This document shows, piece after piece, positions 34,817 through 43,692 of a stretch of 64,000 nt of DNA. The position numbers and the translations under genes were made by a program. The DNA is taken from NCBI RefSeq assembly GCF_002410825.1, contig NZ_DHOS01000052.1, forward strand, positions 179,840-243,839. The letters are read 5' to 3'. The notes below the pieces were generated by a model. The model had not been told where the DNA came from, ran no database searches, and saw only the letters and a list, made by a program, of their open reading frames with translations. The stretch comes from Proteiniphilum sp. UBA5384 (GTDB lineage Bacteria > Bacteroidota > Bacteroidia > Bacteroidales > Dysgonomonadaceae). Position 1 is the first letter of the stretch; the number at the start of each line of letters is the position of its first letter.

Positions 34817-36289
34817 ATGAGGAAAAATATTCTACTAATACTGTCGATAGCTCTCTTTGGTTTAACGGCTTGTACCGAAGATGTATTCGATAGGCTCAAT
34901 AAGGATAAGCAGCATCCTTCTACGGAGGTGGTGCCTGCATATCTTCAATTGACCGATGCTATCATGTCAACGGGATTCACTACCGTTTCGGGCGACTATG
35001 CCTTTTATCTTTCATCACTTAATGAACAATCGGTTGGAATTGGTAACAACCAATTAATGCGGGCTGAATTGCGTAATTCGGGTGAATGGGCATCTTCTAC
35101 CACATTTAATAATGTATGGAATGGCACTTATGCCAATTTGTTGAATATAAGGGAGATAATTCGAAAAGTAGAAGATGAGGTGCCTGGCAATATTGGCCAG
35201 TTCGATATCTTGGGGATGGCACAGGTATTGGAGGCCATCAATTTCGGAATATTGACAGATTTGCACGGAGACATTCCCTATAGCGAGGCATTGCAGGGTA
35301 AAGCCAATCTCCAGCCTAAGTTGGATGCCCAAAAGGATATATACGCCGGAATTCTTTCGACTCTTGACGCAGCTCTATCCAATCTTGAAAAAGGAAGAAC
35401 TTTGAAAAATGCAGGAAAGCAGGATATTGCTTTTGGTGGGGATATCAATCAATGGAAGGCTACGGCTTATGCGCTGAAAGCACGCTATTTGTTGCACCAA
35501 TTGGCGGTGAATCCCGATGTCTTGGAAGATGTGGAAAAAAATGCAGAGGAGGCGGTGAAATTAGGTTTTAAAGGTTTTCTCATTAATGAATTTAATGGTG
35601 TAACTACAGATAACCCGTGGAGTGCCTTTATCTGGAGTCGTGCCTATACTGCGTCTTCGCTGACCGTGGCAAACTTAATGGAAGCTACAGGTGACCCGCG
35701 CTATCCCTATTATGTCTATGAGGACGAAGATCAAGAGGGAAATGTTATCCCTGGAGAAGCTTATGAACCTGGAGATGAGGATATAGCCAAGGTTGCAGAC
35801 GGTAGTTTGGCTTTTCCTGCATGGTATGATTTGGGTGCACAACCAATCCATGTCTTCAGTAAATCGGAACTCTATTTTATTTTGGCTGAAGTCCAATTAC
35901 GTTTGGGTAAGGATGCGACTGACGCATTTCAAACAGCTGTTGGGACATCTGTCAGTGAGATATTGGAATTGTTCAAAGATAATACAAGTGCAAGCGACTA
36001 TGCGGAATCCTTGGGTGCTCCCACGCTTCAAAAGCTTTTTGAACAGAAATACCTCGCGCAATCGTATGATGAGCAAGTGGAAACATACAATGATTTGCGT
36101 CGTTTAAAAGCAATGGGAGAAGAGTATGTAAAATTGACCAATCCGTGGAATACCCAAAGCGGTGTGAACCGTTATCCTGAACGTTTGCCTTACGGCAATA
36201 GTGGGGTAATAGGTAACCCAAATGTGAAAGAGGCCTATGGAGATGGATTCTATATCTATACCCAAAAAACATGGGTAAACAATAAATAG
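34817..36289 (+). CDS. SusD/RagB-family nutrient-binding lipoprotein (SusD-like_2 type)
   Basis: This 490-residue lipoprotein partners the SusC encoded just upstream. The signal peptide ends LTAC with Cys19, followed by TEDVFDRLNKDKQHPS. The helical core includes WNGTYANLLNIREIIRK, LTDLHGDIPYSEALQG and WKATAYALKARYLLHQL, as in the SusD-like_2 branch. It is the last gene before a strong terminator. It shares no evident close identity with the SusD of pair 1, so the two pairs probably bind different ligands. Confidence 0.9.
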   Translation: MRKNILLILSIALFGLTACTEDVFDRLNKDKQHPSTEVVPAYLQLTDAIMSTGFTTVSGDYAFYLSSLNEQSVGIGNNQLMRAELRNSGEWASSTTFNNVWNGTYANLLNIREIIRKVEDEVPGNIGQFDILGMAQVLEAINFGILTDLHGDIPYSEALQGKANLQPKLDAQKDIYAGILSTLDAALSNLEKGRTLKNAGKQDIAFGGDINQWKATAYALKARYLLHQLAVNPDVLEDVEKNAEEAVKLGFKGFLINEFNGVTTDNPWSAFIWSRAYTASSLTVANLMEATGDPRYPYYVYEDEDQEGNVIPGEAYEPGDEDIAKVADGSLAFPAWYDLGAQPIHVFSKSELYFILAEVQLRLGKDATDAFQTAVGTSVSEILELFKDNTSASDYAESLGAPTLQKLFEQKYLAQSYDEQVETYNDLRRLKAMGEEYVKLTNPWNTQSGVNRYPERLPYGNSGVIGNPNVKEAYGDGFYIYTQKTWVNNK

Positions 36290-36309
36290 AGAATACCATA
36301 AGGTTATTG

Positions 36310-36347
36310 AAAAAAGGTTGACTCAACGTGAGGGGTCAACCTTTTTT
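36310..36347 (+). terminator. Terminator of susCD operon 2
   Basis: AAAAAAGGTTGAC (36310-36322) pairs perfectly with GTCAACCTTTTTT (36335-36347), giving a 13-base stem with its own T run, 21 bases after the susD stop. Confidence 0.9.
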
Positions 36348-36474
36348 CGTATGTTGATGTGTTGAACATTGTTAGGAATAGTCTGATATGATTATTCGAA
36401 AGATTTTAAAGTTATAATTTCATTTTCAAAATATAGATCACCTTTGTGTAGTTAAAAAATAAATAATTAACGGA

Positions 36475-36720
36475 ATGAGTAAATTCTTCATAGTATCAGT
36501 TTTAGCCTTATTGGTACTATTTATATGTGTGAGTTGCGACAAAGAAGAAGAAAATACGGAATTGCCTTATATTGAAGGATTGACGATCGACAATTATCCG
36601 CTAATAGAGACGGAGAAGCGGATATTGTACTTACTGCATGAAAGATGTCGTCCGATGAAAAAAAGTATGAAAGATTTGGAGTATTGTACACAACTTCCCA
36701 TATCTCAGGAAACTCTTGGC
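36475..36720 (+). pseudogene. Truncated, frameshifted lipoprotein gene fragment
   Basis: The frame starts with a lipoprotein-like signal (MSKFFIVSVLALLVLFICVSC, possible lipid Cys at residue 21) followed by the acidic surface-export stretch DKEEENTE and ELPYIEGLTIDNYPLIE. Beyond about 36610 the frame looks unnatural and then runs antisense into the MFS gene up to 37095. A second frame reads like protein (DGEADIVLTA, then SDEKKYERFGVLYTTSHISG, about 36606-36707), which suggests a frameshift and truncation. The original product cannot be identified. It could also be a short intact lipoprotein that overlaps the MFS gene end. Confidence 0.45.
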
Positions 36721-37922
36721 TGGTCGAGACGCATGGCCGGAGGAGTAAGGAATGCGGCAATCCCTATTACGATAATCAAGGCTCCGGAGAGAACAAAAGA
36801 TGTGGTGAGACCCAATCCGTCTGCCAGAAAACCGATTCCCACTAATCCCAACATCGCCGGTATAAGGCTGAAGGTGAAAAACATGGAGAACACCCTCCCA
36901 AGTGCACCGGGATCTATCTTGGTTTGTAACAAGCCGGTAAATGCAGCATTATATACTGCACCGGAGACACCTCCGACGGTAGTGAGTACGGCAAACCATA
37001 CAAATCCATCGGGCGATAGAAGACCGGAGAACAAAAAGGTGAGACCGCAGACAAGATACATCCAGTTTATCAATGCAACCCGATTGATTTTATAGACTTT
37101 TGCTCCCATAATTGCACCCCCCACGAGGGCGCCTACACTCCATATCGCCTCGATAATGCCAGCTTGGAATTCGGTGCCATTGAAATATTCCAGAGTCATC
37201 AAGGGAAATAATACGCTGATAGGTACCAAAAAAAAGGTTACCAATATCGAATAGAGGAATATCCAGCTTAACCCTCTGTTTCTTAGTATAATCATGGCGC
37301 CTTCTTTCATTTCCTTCAAAATATTCCTTTCTACGCCATCTTCCTTTTCGGGATTGGGAATATATACGAAAAAAAGTGAAGTAACGGCGATCAGTGCGCC
37401 GGCTACGTCGAACAGTAACACATACTCTATGTCCCATACTGTTATTAACATAGCTCCGAGGGCGGGGCCGGCAATTTGGCTGACTGAGGCAATGATTTGG
37501 TTTACCCCTGCAATACGGGTTAATTGGTCTGACGGGGCAAGCAGCGGAACGGATGCCTGCATTGCCGGCATGTGGAATGATGAACCTACGGAGCGTAATG
37601 CCAATAAACCGAATATATGCCATATCTCTGCCATATCGAGCCAGAAGAGAATTGCCAGTGTCAAAGTGCATAACGCAATAAAGGAATCGGCAAGCATCAT
37701 AATCCGTTTACGGTTCCACCGGTCAATCAATGCACCGGTAAAAGGACCGATAAGCGACTGTGGTAATATTCCGGCAATAGCCGCCCATGCCAACATCTCG
37801 GCAGAGCCTGTTTCAAGGCTGAACCAGATGATAACTGCAAAATTGACAAGGCTGCTCGTCAGTATGGAGAAGAATTGACCACTCCAAATGATCGCAAAGG
37901 TTTTTTTCCAATTATTGTTCAT
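36705..37922 (-). CDS. Major facilitator superfamily exporter (MefA/DHA3-like)
   Basis: This 405-residue protein should have 12 membrane helices and export small molecules using the proton gradient. The N-terminal half contains the loop motif GALIDRWNRKR (motif A, between helices 2 and 3), and the protein resembles macrolide-efflux type DHA3 members: SAEMLAWAAIAGILPQSLIGPFTGAL. Start 37922 (MNNNWKKT) is chosen because the likely promoter (-7 box at 37971-37978) lies downstream of the longer frame start. Its 3' end overlaps the lipoprotein relic. Substrate unknown. Confidence 0.87.
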   Translation of the reverse strand: MNNNWKKTFAIIWSGQFFSILTSSLVNFAVIIWFSLETGSAEMLAWAAIAGILPQSLIGPFTGALIDRWNRKRIMMLADSFIALCTLTLAILFWLDMAEIWHIFGLLALRSVGSSFHMPAMQASVPLLAPSDQLTRIAGVNQIIASVSQIAGPALGAMLITVWDIEYVLLFDVAGALIAVTSLFFVYIPNPEKEDGVERNILKEMKEGAMIILRNRGLSWIFLYSILVTFFLVPISVLFPLMTLEYFNGTEFQAGIIEAIWSVGALVGGAIMGAKVYKINRVALINWMYLVCGLTFLFSGLLSPDGFVWFAVLTTVGGVSGAVYNAAFTGLLQTKIDPGALGRVFSMFFTFSLIPAMLGLVGIGFLADGLGLTTSFVLSGALIIVIGIAAFLTPPAMRLDQPRVS

Positions 37923-37970
37923 TTTGTAGAGACTGATCGCCATATTAAAAGATGTCGCGATGATGTGGCA

Positions 37971-37978
37971 CAAAAATA
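37971..37978 (-). promoter_or_regulatory. Candidate -7 box of the MFS gene
   Basis: TATTTTTG on the minus strand is a full -7 match. Its -33 element is weak. Transcription would begin near 37965, giving a leader of about 43 bases to the ATG at 37922. Confidence 0.5.
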
Positions 37979-38115
37979 GTAACTGTTTACCGATTGAAAG
38001 AATTTGGGATAAAAATATTGGTTAATCGTGTTTTTTTCCTCTTGTCATAAATAGGACGAAAGGGTCGAAAATACCACCCGTATTGTAAAATATGGACACT
38101 ACAGAAAAAAATTGT

Positions 38116-38124
38116 TATCTTTGC
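38116..38124 (+). promoter_or_regulatory. Candidate -7 box of the TPR regulator gene
   Basis: TATCTTTGC is a perfect -7 match, 31 bases before the ATG at 38155. The -33 position reads TATG, one mismatch from TTTG, with a spacer of 21 bases. Confidence 0.6.
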
Positions 38125-38154
38125 TCACCCCTTTTATATTGAAAGTTACAATAA

Positions 38155-39828
38155 ATGTGGAAAATTTTCATTTTGACATTGTCTGTTTTTTGTCTTGTAG
38201 GATATAATTCCTGTAATCACAAGGCAGACGAATATATATATCAACGGTTAGTCCGATGGGATAATATGGTTGATAGTGTGCCTCAGCTGGTGGTGGACAG
38301 TCTTCTGCAGATAGATACTGAAGAACTTGATCGATCCGGTAGAGCATATTATGGTTTATTAAAAGTAATCTCTGATGACAAGACTTTTGTCAATTTTACC
38401 AATGATTCCCTGATTAACTCCATTACTGATTATTATCGGATACATGATCCTAAAAGTAATCTCTATATCCGGGCATTGGCGTATCAGGGTATAATACGTA
38501 CCCGGATAGGGATAAAAGATAGTACAGTATATGAACCTTTGAGGGAAGCCGGCAGATTGTTATCCGAGATGGATAATCCGGATACCTCACTGGGATACCT
38601 GATTAATTATTTTTTAGGAAATATCCATTATAACAATCGTAGCTATACCTCGGCGGATGAATATTTCCGCCGTACACTTGATTATGCCCATCAGGAAAAA
38701 GACTCCATCCATTTATTTGATACCTACTTGGCTCTTTATTGGAATGAGATGGAGCAAGAGAAATTTGATAAAGGTAAATTATATTTGGATACTCTTTCTA
38801 ACTTTTATAACCGACTGTCCGGAAAAGATTACTTTATCTTAAACGCCCAATCTATTTATTATGATGTGACAGGTGAATTGGAAAAAGCTTTGGAAAGAGA
38901 AAAAGAGTTACTTCGCATTACCTTTAAGCAAAAAGAGAATATTGAATTATCGAGGGTATATTATAGTATATCCTACAGATTTGTGGCGCTGGAACAATTA
39001 GATAGTGCTATGGTATATGCCCAGAAGGCGATAGAATTTATTCAAGATACAACGAATAGACAGAATTATCTTTATTATCAGAATGTAGCCAATATTGCAG
39101 AGAAGCAAAATAATTTTGTCTTGTCGAATGAATACCTGCGAAATGCTTTCGATCTATACAAACAGTCGATTAGTACCCGATTGGATACCCATATTGTGGA
39201 GCTGGAAAAAAAATATGACTTATCGGAAACAGAAAACGAAGTCCTCAGGGCACGACAGCAGAACCTGCGGATTGTAATTGGTGCGTTGATATTAGCTATT
39301 GTGCTGATCTTTATCGCTATGTATGCCTTGAAAGTCCGGAGAGCCACTAAATTGAAGTTGATACAGGCTGAACATAAGATGGAACAACAGGATTTACAGG
39401 CTAAAATTCTTAGGGAAGAAGCCGCTAAACGTAAATGGTTACTTCAACTTTATAGCCATATATCGGGAAGATTGTCTTTCCTTCAAGGAGAATTTGAGAC
39501 ATTGACACAGCGGTATATTTCTTCCCATCCGAAAGTGTATCATGATATGGAACAAATATTAAAAAATACTGATACCGATTTAAAAGATATTACCAAAATG
39601 CTTGCTACCGATAATGAAACTTTTTATGCTTATACCCGGTTGAACGATGAGGAGGGGATATTTAATCCAACGGAAAGAATGTTATTAATACTGCTTGCCT
39701 GTGATGCCGACAACCGGCAACTTGCCACTTTTATGAATACAAACCTCGAAAGTATCCGGGTGAGAAAATCGCAGCTCAAGAGAAAAATGCAGATAAAAAA
39801 TATGGACACATCCCTTTTTTATGAGTAA
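38155..39828 (+). CDS. Membrane-anchored TPR protein with C-terminal HTH-like region, putative sensor-regulator
   Basis: The 557-residue protein has an N-terminal signal or lipid-anchor segment (Cys20) and a periplasmic helical TPR domain (about 60-340; units such as LGYLINYFLGNIHYNNRSYTSADEYF). One membrane helix lies at about 373-393, followed by a cytoplasmic coiled coil (about 395-430). The C-terminal region, NPTERMLLILLACDADNRQLATFMNT then SIRVRKSQLKRKMQI, resembles a LuxR-type helix-turn-helix. This is a known Bacteroidetes architecture of one-component membrane regulators, by my recollection. The inducing signal and targets are unknown. It is adjacent to a DUF3244-like gene and a short AraC-type gene. 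Confidence 0.75.
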   Translation: MWKIFILTLSVFCLVGYNSCNHKADEYIYQRLVRWDNMVDSVPQLVVDSLLQIDTEELDRSGRAYYGLLKVISDDKTFVNFTNDSLINSITDYYRIHDPKSNLYIRALAYQGIIRTRIGIKDSTVYEPLREAGRLLSEMDNPDTSLGYLINYFLGNIHYNNRSYTSADEYFRRTLDYAHQEKDSIHLFDTYLALYWNEMEQEKFDKGKLYLDTLSNFYNRLSGKDYFILNAQSIYYDVTGELEKALEREKELLRITFKQKENIELSRVYYSISYRFVALEQLDSAMVYAQKAIEFIQDTTNRQNYLYYQNVANIAEKQNNFVLSNEYLRNAFDLYKQSISTRLDTHIVELEKKYDLSETENEVLRARQQNLRIVIGALILAIVLIFIAMYALKVRRATKLKLIQAEHKMEQQDLQAKILREEAAKRKWLLQLYSHISGRLSFLQGEFETLTQRYISSHPKVYHDMEQILKNTDTDLKDITKMLATDNETFYAYTRLNDEEGIFNPTERMLLILLACDADNRQLATFMNTNLESIRVRKSQLKRKMQIKNMDTSLFYE

Positions 39829-39971
39829 GAAGACCGTTAAATGTAATTTGAGAAATTCGCTTATAATTAAATGATTACAGGTTATTGTGCCGTTAAAATA
39901 CCGGTAAGGTCTTGTTTTTTTTGTCTTTCCTCTGTTATTTTGTGTCTGTAATTCATAACTGATTTTCAAAT

Positions 39972-40001
39972 AAAAATCATCAATCCTAGGAATGATTTTT
40001 T
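39972..40001 (+). terminator. Candidate terminator after the TPR regulator
   Basis: AAAAATCAT (39972-39980) pairs with ATGATTTTT (39992-40000) around an 11-base loop, and a further T follows. GC content of the stem is low, so strength is uncertain. The gap 39829-40080 shows nothing else clear. Confidence 0.5.
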
Positions 40002-40080
40002 GCAAGTATTTTTTTTAAGGAAAGCAATGGCTTTCATGAATTCAATGCGTATTTAATAATTAAATAAAGTAAATAATGAT

Positions 40081-40479
40081 ATGAAAAAGACAATGTGGGC
40101 GTATTTTATAATGGCTGTATGTAGTACATTATTGTTTTCCAGCGAGCTATCTGATAGGATTAACTTAAGCCGTCTAGGTGGTACGACCCGTGGCGCATCT
40201 GAGAGTACTCAATCCTATGACAATCCGGCAATGGAACCGGTTGTGGAAGCATACAATTTACAAAATGCGGTTTCAATATCGGTACAAAACTATCGTGGAA
40301 GCGCATTGGTGGAAATTATCGGACCGAGAGAAGTAAGACAAAGTTTTATTGAAGTATATGATATGGGATTTGATATGGTTGATCTTTCCGGTCTTCGCGC
40401 AGGAAATTATACCATACGTATTACTCTCGGCTCAGCAGTATATACAGGTACACTCAAAATAGCAACTTATGGACGCTAA
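40081..40479 (+). CDS. Small exported protein, DUF3244-like
   Basis: The 132-residue product starts with a signal peptide (MKKTMWAYFIMAVCSTLLFSS) and a short linker rich in Ser and Thr. The mature C-terminal half reads like a beta-sandwich: NAVSISVQNYRGSALVEIIGP, then AGNYTIRITLGSAVYTGTLKIA. This arrangement matches what I know of the DUF3244 family of small secreted Bacteroidetes proteins, of unknown role. The next gene starts inside its last codons (11-base overlap), so it is cotranscribed with a DNA-binding regulator. Confidence 0.65.
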   Translation: MKKTMWAYFIMAVCSTLLFSSELSDRINLSRLGGTTRGASESTQSYDNPAMEPVVEAYNLQNAVSISVQNYRGSALVEIIGPREVRQSFIEVYDMGFDMVDLSGLRAGNYTIRITLGSAVYTGTLKIATYGR

Positions 40480-40945
40480 TGCAAGGATAACCAGAGATAA
40501 TGTAAAAAAATTTCTGTTGACGGATGTGGCTTCATGCACATTTACTTTCTCTGACGGACTAAAAAGCAGGGTCATCCCTTCACCCGACAGTGAGATCGTA
40601 CTTGTGAAATTGATTCCACGGACATCAAAATCAAAACAGTTTGAGGATAGTGTGTTGAGAAATTACTCACAGGCGAAAAATATGAATGAGTTGGCGAGCC
40701 TTTGCAAATATGACTGTTTAAGGACATTTACCCGCCATTTCAAGAGATGTTTCGGACAAACTCCCTATCAGTGGATGTTAGATCGTAAGATGGAAGAGAT
40801 ACAATCTCTGGTGCTTAATTCAGATATCAGCATTACCGAGATTTCCAGGATGTTTGACTTCAAGAGCGCATCCCATCTGGTAAACGCTTATACAAAAAGG
40901 TTTGGTATTTCACCGCATAAAAGCAGATTATCGAATGCTATCTGA
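40469..40945 (+). CDS. Short AraC-family transcriptional regulator
   Basis: The 158-residue product carries a C-terminal AraC/XylS DNA-binding domain with two helix-turn-helix units: MNELASLCKYDCLRTFTRHFKRCFGQTPYQWMLDRKM (about 70-107) and ISITEISRMFDFKSASHLVNAYTKRFGISPHKSR (about 118-152). The N-terminal part is short, about 60 residues, and is not a recognisable sugar-binding cupin. The start overlaps the preceding gene by 11 bases, suggesting translational coupling. It probably regulates its own locus, which is inferred from position alone. A bidirectional terminator follows. Confidence 0.82.
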   Translation: MDANARITRDNVKKFLLTDVASCTFTFSDGLKSRVIPSPDSEIVLVKLIPRTSKSKQFEDSVLRNYSQAKNMNELASLCKYDCLRTFTRHFKRCFGQTPYQWMLDRKMEEIQSLVLNSDISITEISRMFDFKSASHLVNAYTKRFGISPHKSRLSNAI

Positions 40946-41022
40946 CTCTACCCTTTGATAATAAGGACGACACAATCTTCATCATTTTTTCGATTACTAT
41001 TTCTTTGTGTGTCGGTGAAACT

Positions 41023-41056
41023 GAAAAAGCGTCTCTCGTGAGGAGGACGCTTTTTC
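41023..41056. terminator. Bidirectional terminator between AraC gene and glgP
   Basis: GAAAAAGCGTC (41023-41033) pairs perfectly with GACGCTTTTTC (41046-41056). Each arm supplies a T run on its own strand, so it can stop the AraC-type gene (plus) and glgP (minus), which converge here. Confidence 0.85.
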
Positions 41057-41064
41057 CCTTATAT

Positions 41065-43629
41065 TTATATCCACCGCATATAAGCAAAGTCCATCCTGTG
41101 GGGAAGGTCGGCGTTTTTCGGATATACCCGCAGCCCATACTGATGGGTGCCGGGATCGTTCAACGCCTTACGCGACTCAAAATAGAGCAGGGAGCCTTCA
41201 GTTTTGACCAGATCGAACTCATAAGACTCCAGGAATTGGGGTTCTTTATTCATCGTATCATGATCTACTACTATACATTCAACCCCCAGATCGCAAGTCA
41301 AATCTTTCCGGTCAATCACAATCTGTCCGTAAATTTCGTTGTGACCACTGTTGAAGTCCACTTTTTGGTTGGGATTGAACTCTAACCTGACTACCTCGAA
41401 ACTATCCCACCGGGAGGCAGTATCCTCTTTCCATTTCGCAATCTCTTTGGCTTTTGCGTAGTGATTCTCCTGAAGCAGGCGGGAACGTTGTGCCAGTTTA
41501 TTGTAGAAACGGTCGAAATAGTCGTCCATCATCCGTTTGGTGGTGAAATGGGGGGCAATTTCGGCCATCGATTTCTTGATATACTGTATCCATCCCTGAG
41601 AATAACCATTGCTGTTGTAGGCGTAATAGAGGGGTATAATCTCATTTTCGAGTAAAGAATAAATCGTAGTGGCATCCAGTTCATCCTGGTAAGCCTGATT
41701 GTCGTAGGTCCTCTTGTCGGTCAACGCCCAACCGGCACCTTCCCGGTATCCCTCATACCACCATCCATCGAGCACCGAAAGATTGAGTACACCGTTCATT
41801 TCGGCTTTCTCTCCGGAGGTACCTGATGCTTCCTGAGCACGGGTAGGGGTATTTAACCATATATCTACACCGGAGACCAGTCGTTTTGCCAACCGCATAT
41901 CGTAGTTCTCCAGGAAAATAATCTTACCGAGGAATTCGGGTCGGCGTGAGATCTCAACAATTTGTTTGATCAGTCCCTGTCCACCTCCGTCGGCGGGATG
42001 CGCTTTCCCTGCAAAGATAAACTGTACCGGATATTTTGGATTGTTCACGATTTTCGATAGACGGTCGAGATCGGTGAACAACAGGTGTGCCCGTTTATAG
42101 GTGGCGAAACGACGAGAGAAACCGATCAATAATGCATTGGGATTTACTTCTTCCAACATACCCATAATCCGCGAAGGGTCAGCTTGATTTTTGAGCCATC
42201 CTTCTTTAAACTCTATTCGGATATAGTCGACCAGTTTTTTCTTCAGGTGGGTGCGAAGTTTCCATAACTCATCGTCGCTTACTTTATAAATATTTTTCCA
42301 GATTTCGGGATTCGACTGGTCCTCATAAAACATGTCTCCGAAATGTTTTTCATAAAGTGCTTTTACCGATGAGGTCGCCCAACTGGGAAGATGTACGCCA
42401 TTGGTCACATAACCCACATGCAGTTCTTCAGGGAAATATCCTTTCCATACGGGTTGGAACATTTTTTGTGAAACTGTTCCATGTAACTTACTTACACCGT
42501 TGGCTTCCTGGGCTGTATTCAAAGCGAATACGCTCATCGAGAACTTTTCGTGGGTGCCGGGATTAGCACGTCCCATATCCATAAACTGTTGCCATGGAAT
42601 TCCGATGCTTTGTATCATAGGAGCCATGTATTTGGAAATCAGTGGTTCATCGAAATAATCATGCCCCGCAGGTACCGGTGTATGCACTGTATAAAGGGAC
42701 GATGCGCGTACCACTTCAAGTGCTTGCTGGAATGAAAGGCCTTCTTCTTTTATGTAATCGTGTAGGCGTTGGATATTGATGAAAGCAGCATGCCCTTCAT
42801 TCATGTGATACACTTCTTTGCAGATACCCAATTTCTTGAGAAGCAATATACCTCCGACTCCCAACAAATATTCCTGTTTCATGCGGTTTTCCCAGTCACC
42901 GCCATACAACTGGTGGGTGATAGGGCGGTCGTACTCGCTATTTTCTTCCAGATCGGTATCCATCAGATAGAGATTGATACGTCCTACTGCTACTTTCCAT
43001 ACATTGGAATAGATGGGACGATCATGAAACGGTACTTCCAGGATCATGGGAGAACCGTCTTCATTCATTATCTGGGTAATGGGAAGGCTTCCGAAATTCT
43101 GTGCTTCGTAATTGGCGATCTGCTGGCCGTCGATGGAGAGAGTTTGGGTGAAATAGCCATAACGGTAAAGAAATCCTACTGCAGTCATATCCACATTACT
43201 GTCGCTCGCCTCTTTCAGGTAGTCGCCGGCAAGGATACCCAACCCCCCCGAATAGATCTTCAATACATGTGATAAGCCATATTCCATGCTGAAGTAAGCT
43301 ATGCTGGGGCGTTTGTTGTTATGGGGAGCACTCATATAGCTTTTGAAATGATCATAGGTGTGATCGATATGAGCCATAAGTGCCTCATCTTTCAATATGT
43401 TTTCGGTGACTTCCGAGCGGAGGTTTTGTAACATAACCACCGGATTCTTTTCGCTGTTTTCCCATTCCCGGGGATCCATTTTTTCGAAGATGGCTTTGGC
43501 TTCTTCATTCCATACCCACCATAGATTGTGGGCTATTTCTTCCAGCGGACGTAACCGGTCAGGTAATTCTGCATGTACATGAATATCTTTCCAGATAGGG
43601 GTATTTGAATGACTTGACTGAATTATCAT
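41065..43629 (-). CDS. glgP: Alpha-glucan (glycogen/starch) phosphorylase
   Basis: This 854-residue GT35 enzyme releases glucose-1-phosphate from glycogen with phosphate. Pyridoxal phosphate attaches to a Lys, here Lys608 in SGTSGEKAEMNGVLNLSVLDGWW. The N-terminal DUF3417-like region (LRPLEEIAHNLWWVWNEEAKAIF) shows the short bacterial phosphorylase type. The glycogen synthase gene lies just upstream with a 63-base gap, so synthesis and breakdown genes share one operon. Confidence 0.94.
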   Translation of the reverse strand: MIIQSSHSNTPIWKDIHVHAELPDRLRPLEEIAHNLWWVWNEEAKAIFEKMDPREWENSEKNPVVMLQNLRSEVTENILKDEALMAHIDHTYDHFKSYMSAPHNNKRPSIAYFSMEYGLSHVLKIYSGGLGILAGDYLKEASDSNVDMTAVGFLYRYGYFTQTLSIDGQQIANYEAQNFGSLPITQIMNEDGSPMILEVPFHDRPIYSNVWKVAVGRINLYLMDTDLEENSEYDRPITHQLYGGDWENRMKQEYLLGVGGILLLKKLGICKEVYHMNEGHAAFINIQRLHDYIKEEGLSFQQALEVVRASSLYTVHTPVPAGHDYFDEPLISKYMAPMIQSIGIPWQQFMDMGRANPGTHEKFSMSVFALNTAQEANGVSKLHGTVSQKMFQPVWKGYFPEELHVGYVTNGVHLPSWATSSVKALYEKHFGDMFYEDQSNPEIWKNIYKVSDDELWKLRTHLKKKLVDYIRIEFKEGWLKNQADPSRIMGMLEEVNPNALLIGFSRRFATYKRAHLLFTDLDRLSKIVNNPKYPVQFIFAGKAHPADGGGQGLIKQIVEISRRPEFLGKIIFLENYDMRLAKRLVSGVDIWLNTPTRAQEASGTSGEKAEMNGVLNLSVLDGWWYEGYREGAGWALTDKRTYDNQAYQDELDATTIYSLLENEIIPLYYAYNSNGYSQGWIQYIKKSMAEIAPHFTTKRMMDDYFDRFYNKLAQRSRLLQENHYAKAKEIAKWKEDTASRWDSFEVVRLEFNPNQKVDFNSGHNEIYGQIVIDRKDLTCDLGVECIVVDHDTMNKEPQFLESYEFDLVKTEGSLLYFESRKALNDPGTHQYGLRVYPKNADLPHRMDFAYMRWI

Positions 43630-43692
43630 ATTTTGTGACTTTTATATTCTTATATTTTAAATCCTACATCTTATATGGCAAGTATAACGCTT

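Noticed and set aside
36720..37095. Continuation of the lipoprotein frame to 37095
   Set aside because: It runs antisense through the well-supported MFS gene and has no protein-like pattern.
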